Positions 23,306 to 29,906 of a DNA stretch of 41,291 nucleotides are shown here, one piece after another. The DNA is taken from positions 1 to 41,291 of IMG/VR virus record IMGVR_UViG_3300009509_000045. The stretch is one strand, 5' to 3'. The notes beneath the pieces were generated by a model. It ran no database searches, was not told the origin of the DNA, and saw only the letters and a program-made list of their open reading frames with translations. How positions within the stretch are numbered: the first letter of the stretch is position 1; each line of letters opens with the position of its first letter. The DNA is from a virus. The translations under genes and the position numbers were made by a program.

Positions 23306-23862
23306 ACGGCTAGTCTCCTCTTATTCCATTTAATCCTATTCTTAATCATTTTTAAAGCCTTTGGCTTCGCCTTGTCCCTCTCTTTTTTAACCGCTTTTGT
23401 CTTGATAGGTTTTACCATCACTCTAGCGATACTATCTCTTGTAGCCGTAGCCTCTAGCGAGAACATTTTATTAAGCATAGCGTCAAGCTCCATCACGGCC
23501 ACCAATAGCGACGATTTTCTTTTGTCGCGTACATTTTGGCTAGTGGTATAACTGATACCTAAAAACGCTTTCATATCGGCTCTAGGTAGGAGATTTAAGA
23601 CCATATCTATAAAGACCTCTACCTCGTCTACGGTCAGCTTATTATCGTGTCTCTCGGCCATCTTAGACCAAAGCTCTTGTATATCGTGCGATATTACGTA
23701 GTAGTCCCTACTTGCCTTTATGCTAAATACTTTCATAGCCTTATCTATCTGTACTTTAAGCGCTACGAGCTTAGGTCTCCCACTATTGGCCGTCATTATC
23801 ATAGCTCCGGCAATAGAGGCCAAAGCGAAAGCCTTTTTTACTTTAGAGTTAGGCTTTGGCAT
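23302..23862 (-). CDS. hypothetical protein, 186 aa
   Basis: Helical protein with a short hydrophobic stretch near the N-terminus (AFALASIAGAMIMTANSG), too weak to call a signal or anchor, and a strongly basic C-terminus (KTKAVKKERDKAKPKALKMI) likely to bind nucleic acid. AAGGAGAG lies before the ATG. It overlaps both neighbours by a few bases. No family recognised. Confidence 0.7.
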   Translation of the reverse strand: MPKPNSKVKKAFALASIAGAMIMTANSGRPKLVALKVQIDKAMKVFSIKASRDYYVISHDIQELWSKMAERHDNKLTVDEVEVFIDMVLNLLPRADMKAFLGISYTTSQNVRDKRKSSLLVAVMELDAMLNKMFSLEATATRDSIARVMVKPIKTKAVKKERDKAKPKALKMIKNRIKWNKRRLAV

Positions 23863-24199
23863 ACTCTCTCCTTACTATGTTTACTATGTATCCGAATACC
23901 TTAAAGGTAAAGACATTTACTAGCTTACTATCGCTCTTGTTTCGTCCGGTATTACACCTATGGCACAGTAGCTCCACGTTATCCCACGTATGGCTACCTC
24001 CTCTCGATAGAGGTATGATATGCTCTATAGAAGCGCTATCGTGTCTAGGCGGGTGGATACGCTTCGTCTCTATCCCGCACTCTTGGCAGATACCGCCGTA
24101 CGTAGTGAACACAGCCGAGAGCGTTACGCTCTTGTCTACGTTCTTTGTCCCGTACTTGGCTACCCTCTTTTTTAGGTTAGGAGTCATTTTAGCGTTCAT
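23849..24199 (-). CDS. HNH endonuclease, 116 aa
   Basis: A compact HNH protein: zinc pair CQECG, central EHIIPLSRGGSHTWDN with the catalytic His, and a second pair CHRC before a basic Asn/Arg segment (NTGRNKSD). A free-standing HNH nuclease in the early leftward operon may be a recombination or anti-competitor nuclease rather than the packaging HNH, which usually sits beside terminase. GAGGCGGTG lies before the ATG. Confidence 0.85.
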   Translation of the reverse strand: MNAKMTPNLKKRVAKYGTKNVDKSVTLSAVFTTYGGICQECGIETKRIHPPRHDSASIEHIIPLSRGGSHTWDNVELLCHRCNTGRNKSDSKLVNVFTFKVFGYIVNIVRREYAKA

Positions 24200-24320
24200 T
24201 TTTCACCGCCTCTATCTTGTTATTTCTATCCTCTATATACTTAGATATATCAGATACTCCGGAGCTAATCTTTAGCAGAGCAAAAAATGACACTAATAAT
24301 AAAAGTTCTTTAATTCCCAT
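24189..24320 (-). CDS. small membrane protein, 43 aa
   Basis: ATG 24320 with AGAGG about 8 bases upstream, ending 11 bases inside the HNH gene start. A single N-terminal membrane helix (GIKELLLLVSFFALLKISSG) is followed by a charged cytoplasmic-type tail. Its start overlaps the end of the next upstream small membrane-protein gene (24310-24507), so two tiny membrane proteins are made in tandem. Function unknown; superinfection exclusion is a possibility for such genes. Confidence 0.6.
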   Translation of the reverse strand: MGIKELLLLVSFFALLKISSGVSDISKYIEDRNNKIEAVKNER

Positions 24321-24507
24321 CTTTGCAACCTCTATCTACTAGGGCTATCTTACCGCCCACAAAGCCTACCACTCTATCGTCGTATCGCTCTATATAATGC
24401 TCCTCGTCGTCGTCGTCTAACATACCCTTAACTCCGTATCCTACAACGCCTACGGCTAATAAAATTATCGCTAGCTCTATCATCTTATACCCCTTTTTAT
24501 TATTCAT
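24310..24507 (-). CDS. small membrane protein with acidic stretch, 65 aa
   Basis: An N-terminal helix (MIELAIILLAVGVVGYGVKG) that spans the membrane, then an acidic run (DDDDEEHYIERYDD) and a beta-like tail. The start follows the gene at 24500-24907 with an 8-base overlap. Unknown function; the tandem with the 43-residue membrane protein suggests the two work together. Confidence 0.65.
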   Translation of the reverse strand: MNNKKGYKMIELAIILLAVGVVGYGVKGMLDDDDEEHYIERYDDRVVGFVGGKIALVDRGCKDGN

Positions 24508-24907
24508 AAATTCCGGCCTCTTGTTTAAGGCGCTCCCATTTTTCTATATCGTGGTCGAACTCTATACCGTTCTCGTTAAGTATCTTTGTAATCCAATCTA
24601 TATGCCTACAAAGTTGTACGTTTTCTATCTCCGTAGTAGAGACCTTTTTATCTCCGGTCTCGTCTATCTCGTAGTCTAAATTCATCATTTTAAAGATAGT
24701 CTTTAATGATGTATCTAGCTCGAACGGAGTCCCTTTAGCACACGCTACACAGTCGTAGTCTCCCTCCGGAGCTTCGCCCTTGTAAAAGACTAGACAGCCG
24801 TTACCGCTATCGTCCCGCCACTCCCTAAAAGAGATAGAGCGGGCTTTCGTGAACGCTTCGGATAGTATCGCGTGGTAAAACCGGTTAAACCTATCCGTAA
24901 TAGTCAT
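24500..24907 (-). CDS. hypothetical protein, 135 aa
   Basis: Acidic soluble protein with four cysteines, two of them in CVAC, and a C-terminal helical part. ATG 24907 lies against the stop of the Gp157-like gene. It sits between the annealing genes and membrane genes of the leftward operon. No family recognised. Confidence 0.7.
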   Translation of the reverse strand: MTITDRFNRFYHAILSEAFTKARSISFREWRDDSGNGCLVFYKGEAPEGDYDCVACAKGTPFELDTSLKTIFKMMNLDYEIDETGDKKVSTTEIENVQLCRHIDWITKILNENGIEFDHDIEKWERLKQEAGIYE

Positions 24908-25404
24908 TATTTCACTAAGAGAGATACGCTCTCTTTGAAGTCAGCGCCTAGCACCACTTCGCCGTTATCCATAGCCTCTTTAATGGCCTTTTTATCAGGA
25001 GTAACCGTCTCTTTATGCACCTTAAAGCGCTCGTCTAGCAAGGCTTCGTCGATTATCTCTACGCTCTTGGTGCGTCGAGAGCTAAACTTGTAGAAGCTCG
25101 TCTCTATCTTATTGCCTCCGGTGAGTATCATCTGTAACTCTATAAGACGCTCGTTATTCTTTTTAATCTGATTAGCGAACGCTTGTAGACGATTAACCTC
25201 CGCTCCTATAGCGTCGATTTTGGAGGCGTTATCTCTCTTTAGTCTCTCGATAGAGTCTAGCTTATCGCCTCTACTAAGCTCTAGGGCGTCGATATACTCT
25301 TGTATATCATCGGCCGAGTTTAAAAATTCTCCCGTCTCAGGGTTAATCTCATTCATAAGCTCGTCGAGAGCTTTAAATTCTTGCGTTAAATCAAAAGTAT
25401 TCAT
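24907..25404 (-). CDS. Siphovirus Gp157-like protein, 165 aa
   Basis: The long helical core with ETGEFLNSADDIQEYIDALE near the N-terminus, a coiled coil, and FSSRRTKSVEIIDEALLDER near the C-terminus match the Siphovirus Gp157 family. These proteins accompany phage recombination genes and have been linked to phage resistance in streptococci; their mechanism is unclear. The gene overlaps the annealing-protein gene by a base. Confidence 0.75.
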   Translation of the reverse strand: MNTFDLTQEFKALDELMNEINPETGEFLNSADDIQEYIDALELSRGDKLDSIERLKRDNASKIDAIGAEVNRLQAFANQIKKNNERLIELQMILTGGNKIETSFYKFSSRRTKSVEIIDEALLDERFKVHKETVTPDKKAIKEAMDNGEVVLGADFKESVSLLVK

Positions 25405-26189
25405 TAGCTAGCCTTTCTTGTCTTGCTTGTTAGAAGCGCTATCGCTTTTTCGACGTGCGCTTTTGGCATATCGTTTAAGTTCTCTATATGGAACGCCTTT
25501 AAGAACTTGTCCTTATCGCTATTGGTAGAAGTGATAAGCGCCTCTATGGTTAGAATATCGTCAGGCGTAGCAACGTCTACTAGAGGCGTAGCCGGTGGCG
25601 TCTCCTCTTTTGCTTTTTGGTTATTGGCCGGTTTATTTTGGTTTACCGGCTTCGTGGCCGTCTTTTTATTCTTATCCATAGAGAAGATTACACCCTTGCC
25701 TTTATACTCGATAGTCAGCTTCGTAAAGTGGCCGTCCTTAACCTCGTACTCAGTGATAGTCAGGTCGGACGCGTAGAAGTCTTTAGGGTTTTTCTTGCCT
25801 TTGAACTCTGTTATAGTGAAAGCAGTAATCCAAATAAAAGGAGCGTTATAAAGCTCTAGGCCTATCCCCCATCTAAAACCGGCTCTCTTGAAGCTATCGG
25901 AGTAGTTCCCTTTTTCGGCCTCCGTATTGCTCTCGCGTCCTATATCCTCTCTAGGTATCCAAATGCTATGCTCGGCGTCATAGATAGATATAACACACTT
26001 TAAAAGGTTTTTGTCGTCGTACTTATGCTCGTTAGTCCAAAGAGCGCCGGAGTCATTTAGGCGCTTAATATCTACTCTAGCAGTCTTGTAAAGCAGTAAG
26101 CTAAAGCCTTTATCTGTAACTTGACCTACTCTAAGCTCCACGTCCTCTTTTGCGAGAGGCTCGCTTAGTTTTTCTAAAATCTCTTTCAT
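25404..26189 (-). CDS. single-strand annealing protein, Sak/Rad52-like
   Basis: A 261-residue protein expected to anneal complementary single strands in phage recombination. Residues about 95-118 (SDSFKRAGFRWGIGLELYN) and the FIWI after it match the conserved helix of Sak/Rad52-like annealases (usual pattern DAFKRAAVKFGIGRYLY). Then a Lys/Pro/Asn linker and a small C-terminal helical domain of the kind that binds SSB or a nuclease. No partner exonuclease gene was seen; SSB is encoded at 31074. Confidence 0.75.
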   Translation of the reverse strand: MKEILEKLSEPLAKEDVELRVGQVTDKGFSLLLYKTARVDIKRLNDSGALWTNEHKYDDKNLLKCVISIYDAEHSIWIPREDIGRESNTEAEKGNYSDSFKRAGFRWGIGLELYNAPFIWITAFTITEFKGKKNPKDFYASDLTITEYEVKDGHFTKLTIEYKGKGVIFSMDKNKKTATKPVNQNKPANNQKAKEETPPATPLVDVATPDDILTIEALITSTNSDKDKFLKAFHIENLNDMPKAHVEKAIALLTSKTRKAS

Positions 26190-26191
26190 AG

Positions 26192-26350
26192 TTACCCCCT
26201 ATTCGTAATCAATGTAACTTTTAAAGGTCTAGCGTTCCCGCTTAACCACTCTAGGCCGTCGTTCTCTTTGGTAGCTTTGGCGAACTCTCCGGCGCTTAGG
26301 CCTTTGAGTTTTTCGTCTTGTAGCGCTTTGGTTAAATCTTTAGAACTCAT
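26192..26350 (-). CDS. small hypothetical protein, 52 aa
   Basis: ATG 26350 with GGGAGG 7 bases upstream, TAA at 26192-26194, fitting exactly between its neighbours with a 1-base overlap upstream. The sequence (LTKALQDEKLKGLSAGEFAK) is helical and charged. Spacing and ribosome site make it a convincing small gene. Function unknown. Confidence 0.65.
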   Translation of the reverse strand: MSSKDLTKALQDEKLKGLSAGEFAKATKENDGLEWLSGNARPLKVTLITNRG

Positions 26351-26679
26351 TACGCTACCTCCCTTTCGTCTTTCACGCCGAATAGCTCTCGATGTGAGTT
26401 AAGGATACGGTCTAGCTTCTCTACCGTAATATCTTCCCAAAATTCGTTTTTTGAGTAATCGCTAATTAGATTTAATTGCATAACCTCAAAAGGCGTTATC
26501 CACTCTTTAGTCGTAAGCGTAGCCTCTCCGTTATCCGTATTTATTTCGTACTCGTCGTATAGCGCAGTATCAAAACAAAATCGCTCTAAAATCTCTTGTC
26601 TAGCCTCACCTTTGAAGCTCTCTTTTAACTCGTATGTAACAGGAGTCTCTATCCCGTCTCCGTCGTACTCTTTAAACAT
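26350..26679 (-). CDS. acidic hypothetical protein, 109 aa, first gene of the leftward operon
   Basis: First gene after the leftward promoter region. Very acidic (about a quarter Asp/Glu), with alternating helices and strands (NGEATLTTKEWITPFEVMQL). AAAAGGG lies about 6 bases before ATG 26679. Promoter-proximal acidic proteins of temperate phages can be inhibitors of host enzymes, as with lambda Gam in this region, but no homology is seen. Confidence 0.7.
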   Translation of the reverse strand: MFKEYDGDGIETPVTYELKESFKGEARQEILERFCFDTALYDEYEINTDNGEATLTTKEWITPFEVMQLNLISDYSKNEFWEDITVEKLDRILNSHRELFGVKDEREVA

Positions 26680-26712
26680 CGCGTACCCTTTTTGTAAATA
26701 AATGAATTTTTG

Positions 26713-26737
26713 GCTACACTATGTAGCACCGTTTTTT
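26713..26737 (+). terminator. terminator-like hairpin on the + strand
   Basis: GCTACA-CTA-TGTAGC (26713-26727), four bases, then six T (26732-26737). Only on the + strand does the T run follow the hairpin, although all nearby genes are on the - strand. Confidence 0.5.
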
Positions 26738-26746
26738 AATCCGTGT

Positions 26747-26784
26747 AAAGCCTTGTTTTCCGTCCAAAGTAGCAAGGCTTTTTT
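26747..26784 (+). terminator. intrinsic terminator on the + strand
   Basis: AAAGCCTTG (26747-26755) and CAAGGCTTT (26773-26781) form a perfect 9-base stem with a 17-base loop, and three more T follow. The orientation is rightward. On the - strand the stem also exists but is followed by only three U. It may stop rightward read-through before the immunity region, or attenuate the leftward leader. Confidence 0.65.
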
Positions 26785-27007
26785 AAATGCTCCAATGAAC
26801 ACTTAAAAAAATAAAACTCAAATAAACTCAAATTTTCATTTTTGCGTTAAGCTCTTTAGTGAGTGGTAAAACTCAGGTAGTAAAGTTTTAAAAAGGGAGA
26901 ACATAAATAAAATTCAGGAGTCTACCGTCTAAAACCACTCGCTAAAAAGCTCGTCTCTTAACAATGCTAAGTTAAATATCATCGTAGCGACTTGCTACAG
27001 TTGAATT

Positions 27008-27055
27008 GTACATAATGTACTATAAAATTAAACTTAAAAAAAGTACCTTATGTAC
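27008..27055 (-). promoter_or_regulatory. leftward operators OL (two GTAC-N5-GTAC sites)
   Basis: GTACATAATGTAC at 27008-27020, a perfect palindrome, and GTACCTTATGTAC at 27043-27055 (11 of 13 symmetric), centre to centre 35 bases. The first is identical to the site at 28051-28063 before the Cro-like gene, so one repressor likely binds both. A leftward -10 may lie in or beside the first site (CATTAT or TATAGT). Confidence 0.7.
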
Positions 27056-27169
27056 TATTTTGTTAAAAATTGTATAAATTGTATAGGAGGGTATGGGACA
27101 GCATAGGAAATGCTTACTATATATATGCGATAAATTGTAAAGTTGTAATTTTGTGTAGTGTTTAGGAGC

Positions 27170-27201
27170 TTCGTACTACGTTCGTACTACGGTAGTACGA
27201 A
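27170..27201. repeat. TTCGTACTACG repeats, two direct and one inverted
   Basis: TTCGTACTACG at 27170-27180 and 27181-27191, then the inverted GTAGTACGAA at 27192-27201. The last two make CGTACTAC-G-GTAGTACG, a 17-base palindrome. Related words (ACGTACGG, AGTAGTACG) follow to 27223. It lies downstream of the repressor gene; perhaps a binding site for a second regulator, or an RNA hairpin at the repressor mRNA end. Confidence 0.65.
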
Positions 27202-27284
27202 AGACGTACGGTAAGTAGTACGTCGCCTATCTTATCTATATATCTACTATCTAATATCTAATAAAGAGAAAAAAATTTAAAAAT

Positions 27285-27962
27285 TCATCGACCTATAAGA
27301 GAGAGCCGGCTTTGTCTATTGTCGAACGTAATCTTATTGATACCTACCACCTTAGCCATAACTAGGTCGTCGTATCTATCGTCGTCCATACGTATAGTCG
27401 TCGTCTTAAAGTCGTCGGTAATCTTGTACGGTATTAACTGTATGATATTGGCCTCGTTATCTATCCAAAGCACCTTTACGCAGTTCTCGCCGTTAATCTT
27501 GTAGTGTACTAGGTCTCCGCTTACCGGCTCTACTCTTGGATTACAGATAATCTCGTCCCTAGTCTCTATCTCCGGAGACATAGAGCTACCGTTCGCTATA
27601 AGACAGTACATATCGCTATTAAAGTCCACACCGTTATAGTACGCGGTCTTTTTTACAGAGTATAGGAAATTACTAGGCTTGTCGCCACAGGATACGAGAC
27701 CTATCACCGGAACGGTTACGACGGCCTTAGTCTCTATCCCTAGTAGAAAGTCGGTAGTAACGTCCAATACGTCGGCCATATACCCTATAAGCACAGGGTT
27801 AGGAGTCCTATCATTATTTCGATACTTAGCGATACTCTCTTTACTTATTTTGTATCCGAAAGTATCTTGCAGTCTTTCAGATAGTCCCTTATTCGTTACT
27901 CTCTTCTCTCTCATTAGCGTGTCTAGCGCGTCTCCGAACATAATAAAGTCCTTAGTAGTCAT
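27285..27962 (-). CDS. CI/LexA-like repressor with S24 peptidase domain, 225 aa
   Basis: The lysogeny repressor. The frame is open upstream to 28193 but that stretch is operator DNA; ATG 27962 has AAAGGG upstream and begins the conserved part. HTH at residues about 20-60, a Cys92-Gly93 bond as the likely self-cleavage site (SCGD), Ser127 in NGSSMSP and Lys163 in CVKVL as the catalytic dyad. RecA-stimulated self-cleavage and SOS induction are expected from the family. It faces the Cro-like gene across the operators. Confidence 0.9.
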   Translation of the reverse strand: MTTKDFIMFGDALDTLMREKRVTNKGLSERLQDTFGYKISKESIAKYRNNDRTPNPVLIGYMADVLDVTTDFLLGIETKAVVTVPVIGLVSCGDKPSNFLYSVKKTAYYNGVDFNSDMYCLIANGSSMSPEIETRDEIICNPRVEPVSGDLVHYKINGENCVKVLWIDNEANIIQLIPYKITDDFKTTTIRMDDDRYDDLVMAKVVGINKITFDNRQSRLSLIGR

Positions 27963-27994
27963 TTTTTCCCTTTCATAGAATACAAATTTTAAAA

Positions 27995-28063
27995 GTACAA
28001 AATGTATAAAAAATACAAAAAAGTACAAGTTTTTAAAGTTATGTTTAAGAGTACATAATGTAC
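27995..28063. promoter_or_regulatory. rightward operators OR and divergent promoters
   Basis: Between the repressor and Cro-like start codons. GTACATAATGTAC (28051-28063) is identical to the left operator; GTACAAAATGTAT (27995-28007) is a degenerate copy, and AGTACAAG near 28022 a half site. The rightward -10 is probably CATAAT (28054-28059) inside the operator, so bound repressor would cover it. A leftward promoter for the repressor may be TTGTAC with TACATT in the A/T-rich middle. Confidence 0.65.
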
Positions 28064-28064
28064 A

Positions 28065-28325
28065 ATGCTTGCTATGGACGGAAAACAAATTAAAAACATA
28101 CTCAAGACAGAGGGATACTCCGAGAGTATGATAGCCTCTATAATGGTCGGGAGACGGAAACCTAATGCGGACTTGCGCTACAAGTTGGAGCAAAAGTTTT
28201 CTATCCCTTTTGGAGCGTGGGTAGACATAAAAACTTACCTACAAGAGAATAGTAACATTAAAAATAGTAATACATCAAGATTACAAGAGGCATACGATGG
28301 AAAAACAAAAGTACGACAATCCTAA
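28065..28325 (+). CDS. Cro-like HTH protein, 83-86 aa
   Basis: Small XRE/Cro-type DNA-binding protein: helix-turn-helix about residues 16-38 (YSESMIASIMVGRRKPNADL) and the ending IPFGAW. Start ATG 28065 or 28074; neither has a ribosome site, and the -10 inside the operator predicts a transcript starting almost at the ATG, so a leaderless mRNA is likely. Opposed to the repressor gene and first in the rightward operon, it should repress the repressor promoter. Confidence 0.75.
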   Translation: MLAMDGKQIKNILKTEGYSESMIASIMVGRRKPNADLRYKLEQKFSIPFGAWVDIKTYLQENSNIKNSNTSRLQEAYDGKTKVRQS

Positions 28326-28494
28326 GACGATTAAGTTTAGCGACAGAGAGCTAGATAAGTTACAGACGATTACGGACGATAGGCACTTCGACAGCGACGC
28401 AGAGGCGCAGAGATTTTGCTTAAACTTCACGTATGCCCTACTAGAGAAAAACCTACTAGCTAGTACGATGGCTAGGTTACTAGAGGATATATAG
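28297..28494 (+). CDS. ribbon-helix-helix-like small protein, 65 aa
   Basis: Starts inside the Cro-like gene (29-base overlap) with AAGAGG upstream. KTIKFSDRELDKL can form a beta strand plus helix and SDAEAQRFCLNFTYALLEK a second helix, the plan of ribbon-helix-helix repressors/activators; inferred by pattern only. It is a candidate for the factor that reads the twin P1/P2 operators or the late-promoter motif. Confidence 0.6.
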   Translation: MEKQKYDNPKTIKFSDRELDKLQTITDDRHFDSDAEAQRFCLNFTYALLEKNLLASTMARLLEDI

Positions 28495-28500
28495 CAAAAC

Positions 28501-28721
28501 GGTAGCAGTAGCTACCCTCTAGCGTCTTACGAGGCGTTAAGGGGTGGCTATGGTCGGGTACGGCAAATACTAACGACCATAGCTTTAAACACGCGTTACA
28601 CTAAGGTAACTTGAAATTTTACCATAGTGTTATTTAAAGAGCCTATTTAAAACCTCTCTCGCTCTTTGACTCCCATAGTTTTAGGGGAGAGGTGTTTTAA
28701 GTGGCTTTAAATCTATGGGAG
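28501..28721 (+). ncRNA. structured leader: row of hairpins and a possible SD-masking switch
   Basis: The gap between 28494 and 28730 holds consecutive inverted repeats: GGTAGC-AGTA-GCTACC (28501-28516); a wobble-containing stem around 28515-28544; GCTATGGTCG/CGACCATAGC (28547-28556, 28574-28583, perfect); ACACTAAGGTAA/TTACCATAGTGT (28598-28609, 28619-28630, 11 of 12); AAAACCTCTC (28649-28658) with GAGAGGTGTTTT (28687-28698). CCCATAG (28672-28678) can pair with CTATGGG (28713-28719), which holds the start of the ribosome site of the 28730 gene. No coding frame fits. Confidence 0.6.
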
Positions 28722-28729
28722 ATTTTATT

Positions 28730-28939
28730 ATGAGCAAAAGAACAAATACACAGCATAGCAATATCAAAAAGTATTTAGAGGACGGAAACGCTATCACGCC
28801 TATAGAGGCGCTTAATATGTTCGGGTGTTTTAGGCTTTCGGCGGTTATTTTCAACCTTAAAGAGCAAGGCCTAGACATATCTACCACTATGGTAAAAGAC
28901 GGCGACAAAAGATACGCCTCCTATAAGGCGGTCGCGTAA
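28730..28939 (+). CDS. phage helix-turn-helix domain protein, 69 aa
   Basis: ATG 28730 chosen over 28715 because GGGAG (28717-28721) lies 8 bases upstream. The sequence NAITPIEALNMFGCFRLSAV, then LKEQGLDISTTMV and RYASYK, matches the small winged-helix proteins (HTH_39-like) found before phage replication genes, residues about 18-66. Likely a replication or transcription accessory factor. Its ribosome site can be masked by an upstream CCCATAG. Confidence 0.75.
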   Translation: MSKRTNTQHSNIKKYLEDGNAITPIEALNMFGCFRLSAVIFNLKEQGLDISTTMVKDGDKRYASYKAVA

Positions 28940-29571
28940 TGAACACTAACAGCTTTACGGACGAGCAGTTACTTAACCTAGTGAATAACACTATCATAGA
29001 GAAAACGCCTTACACTCCTAGCGAGTTTACGGGTGGCTCTATCCAAGTAACAGCTACGCATAACGGTAAGATAATCTCTACCAAAGCGGTACTTATGTTC
29101 GGTTACGACAGGAATAAGAACTCGCGCTCGGTACAAGTAGACATCGAAGAGGGTATCTATTTTATATGGTCTAAGGCGCTACTCCTAAAGGTTAAATCTA
29201 TCCTTATGGAGAGTACAGGCGCAGACTTCGACGAGATAAATAGGCTTATGAACTCCAAGAGCGAAAAACCACAGGCAGAAGAGACAAAAGAAGAGACTAG
29301 CTCGCCTAAGATTTTCAGCTTTACGCTCAGTAGAAAAACATCTGTAGGAAACCTTAGCAAAGTCTACCTAGAGAAGCTAAGAGAGTATATCGAGAACTCT
29401 ACCTATAAGCTAACGTACGAGGAGTTTATCAACGGCCTAGAGTCAAAAGGAAACCAATACGTAAACTTTAAGAGCGCCTATAACACGTGGGCGAAAAATA
29501 AGGCTAAATGGGACGCGGAGCGTAACGGTAGCACTACTCAAAAGAGCTTAGGGGGTAGACAATGGGCGTAA
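28939..29571 (+). CDS. hypothetical replication-region protein, 210 aa
   Basis: Unrecognised protein ahead of the helicase genes. Two parts: residues 1-95 beta-rich (GGSIQVTATHNGKIISTKAV), a Glu/Lys/Ser linker around 105-125, and a helical C-terminal part with YNTWAKNKAKWDAERNG. By place it could be the initiator or helicase loader of this phage, since no other initiator was found; this is inference from position. Confidence 0.65.
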   Translation: MNTNSFTDEQLLNLVNNTIIEKTPYTPSEFTGGSIQVTATHNGKIISTKAVLMFGYDRNKNSRSVQVDIEEGIYFIWSKALLLKVKSILMESTGADFDEINRLMNSKSEKPQAEETKEETSSPKIFSFTLSRKTSVGNLSKVYLEKLREYIENSTYKLTYEEFINGLESKGNQYVNFKSAYNTWAKNKAKWDAERNGSTTQKSLGGRQWA

Positions 29572-29906
29572 TACTCAGGGACAGAGAGAACGCGGTCTTA
29601 TCGGCGTTCCTATTCGCTAACGACACTCACGAGGACTTATCTAACGCTTTCCTTATGGACGTGGACGTGTTCAGCACGAAGCTACAAAAGAGGATAGTAG
29701 AGAAGCTAAACGAGGAGACTAAGGGCGATAAAATGTACGGATACCAAAGTATCACGATAGAGAGCGCTATAGCTAAGTCTCCTCTACTTGCGGAGTGGAT
29801 AGAGATACTAGCACAGCTACCTATGCCTTTGAGCGTCGCTAAGAGAGTCTACGACGACCTAGAAAAAGAGCATAGACAACGTATCGCTAGGGGGTTGGTA
29901 TGCTAA
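29562..29906 (+). CDS. DnaB N-terminal-domain-like protein, 114 aa
   Basis: Helical protein with the DnaB N-domain pattern: an opening AVLSAFLFANDTHEDL, FSTKLQKRIVEKLNEE and YGYQSITIESAI, then a hinge-like helix. It ends 7 bases inside the next gene, which encodes the RecA-fold ATPase. I read the pair as the two halves of a replicative helicase carried on separate proteins. The start overlaps the previous gene by 10 bases. Confidence 0.55.
   Translation: MGVILRDRENAVLSAFLFANDTHEDLSNAFLMDVDVFSTKLQKRIVEKLNEETKGDKMYGYQSITIESAIAKSPLLAEWIEILAQLPMPLSVAKRVYDDLEKEHRQRIARGLVC

Larger units (their letters stand above)
26680..27284. promoter_or_regulatory. 605-base non-coding regulatory region between leftward operon and repressor gene
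   Basis: No credible gene in either strand. It holds, left to right: two + strand terminator-like hairpins (26713-26784); an imperfect inverted repeat, AGCTCTTTAGTGAGTGGT (26850-26867) against ACCACTCGCTAAAAAGCT (26934-26951), 16 of 18 matching; two operator sites (27008-27020, 27043-27055); and a TTCGTACTACG repeat group (27170-27201). The leftward promoter probably overlaps the operators, leaving a leader of some 300 bases before 26679. Confidence 0.7.

Noticed and set aside
27083-27140. A 15-codon frame MGQHRKCLLYICDKL after AGGAGG as a leader peptide
   Set aside because: The ribosome site is only 2-3 bases from the ATG, and no gene follows in that orientation.
27963-28193. N-terminal extension of the repressor reading frame
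   Set aside because: It crosses the operators and the Cro-like start; the extension is Phe/His/Cys-rich and unlike a repressor. ATG 27962 has a ribosome site.
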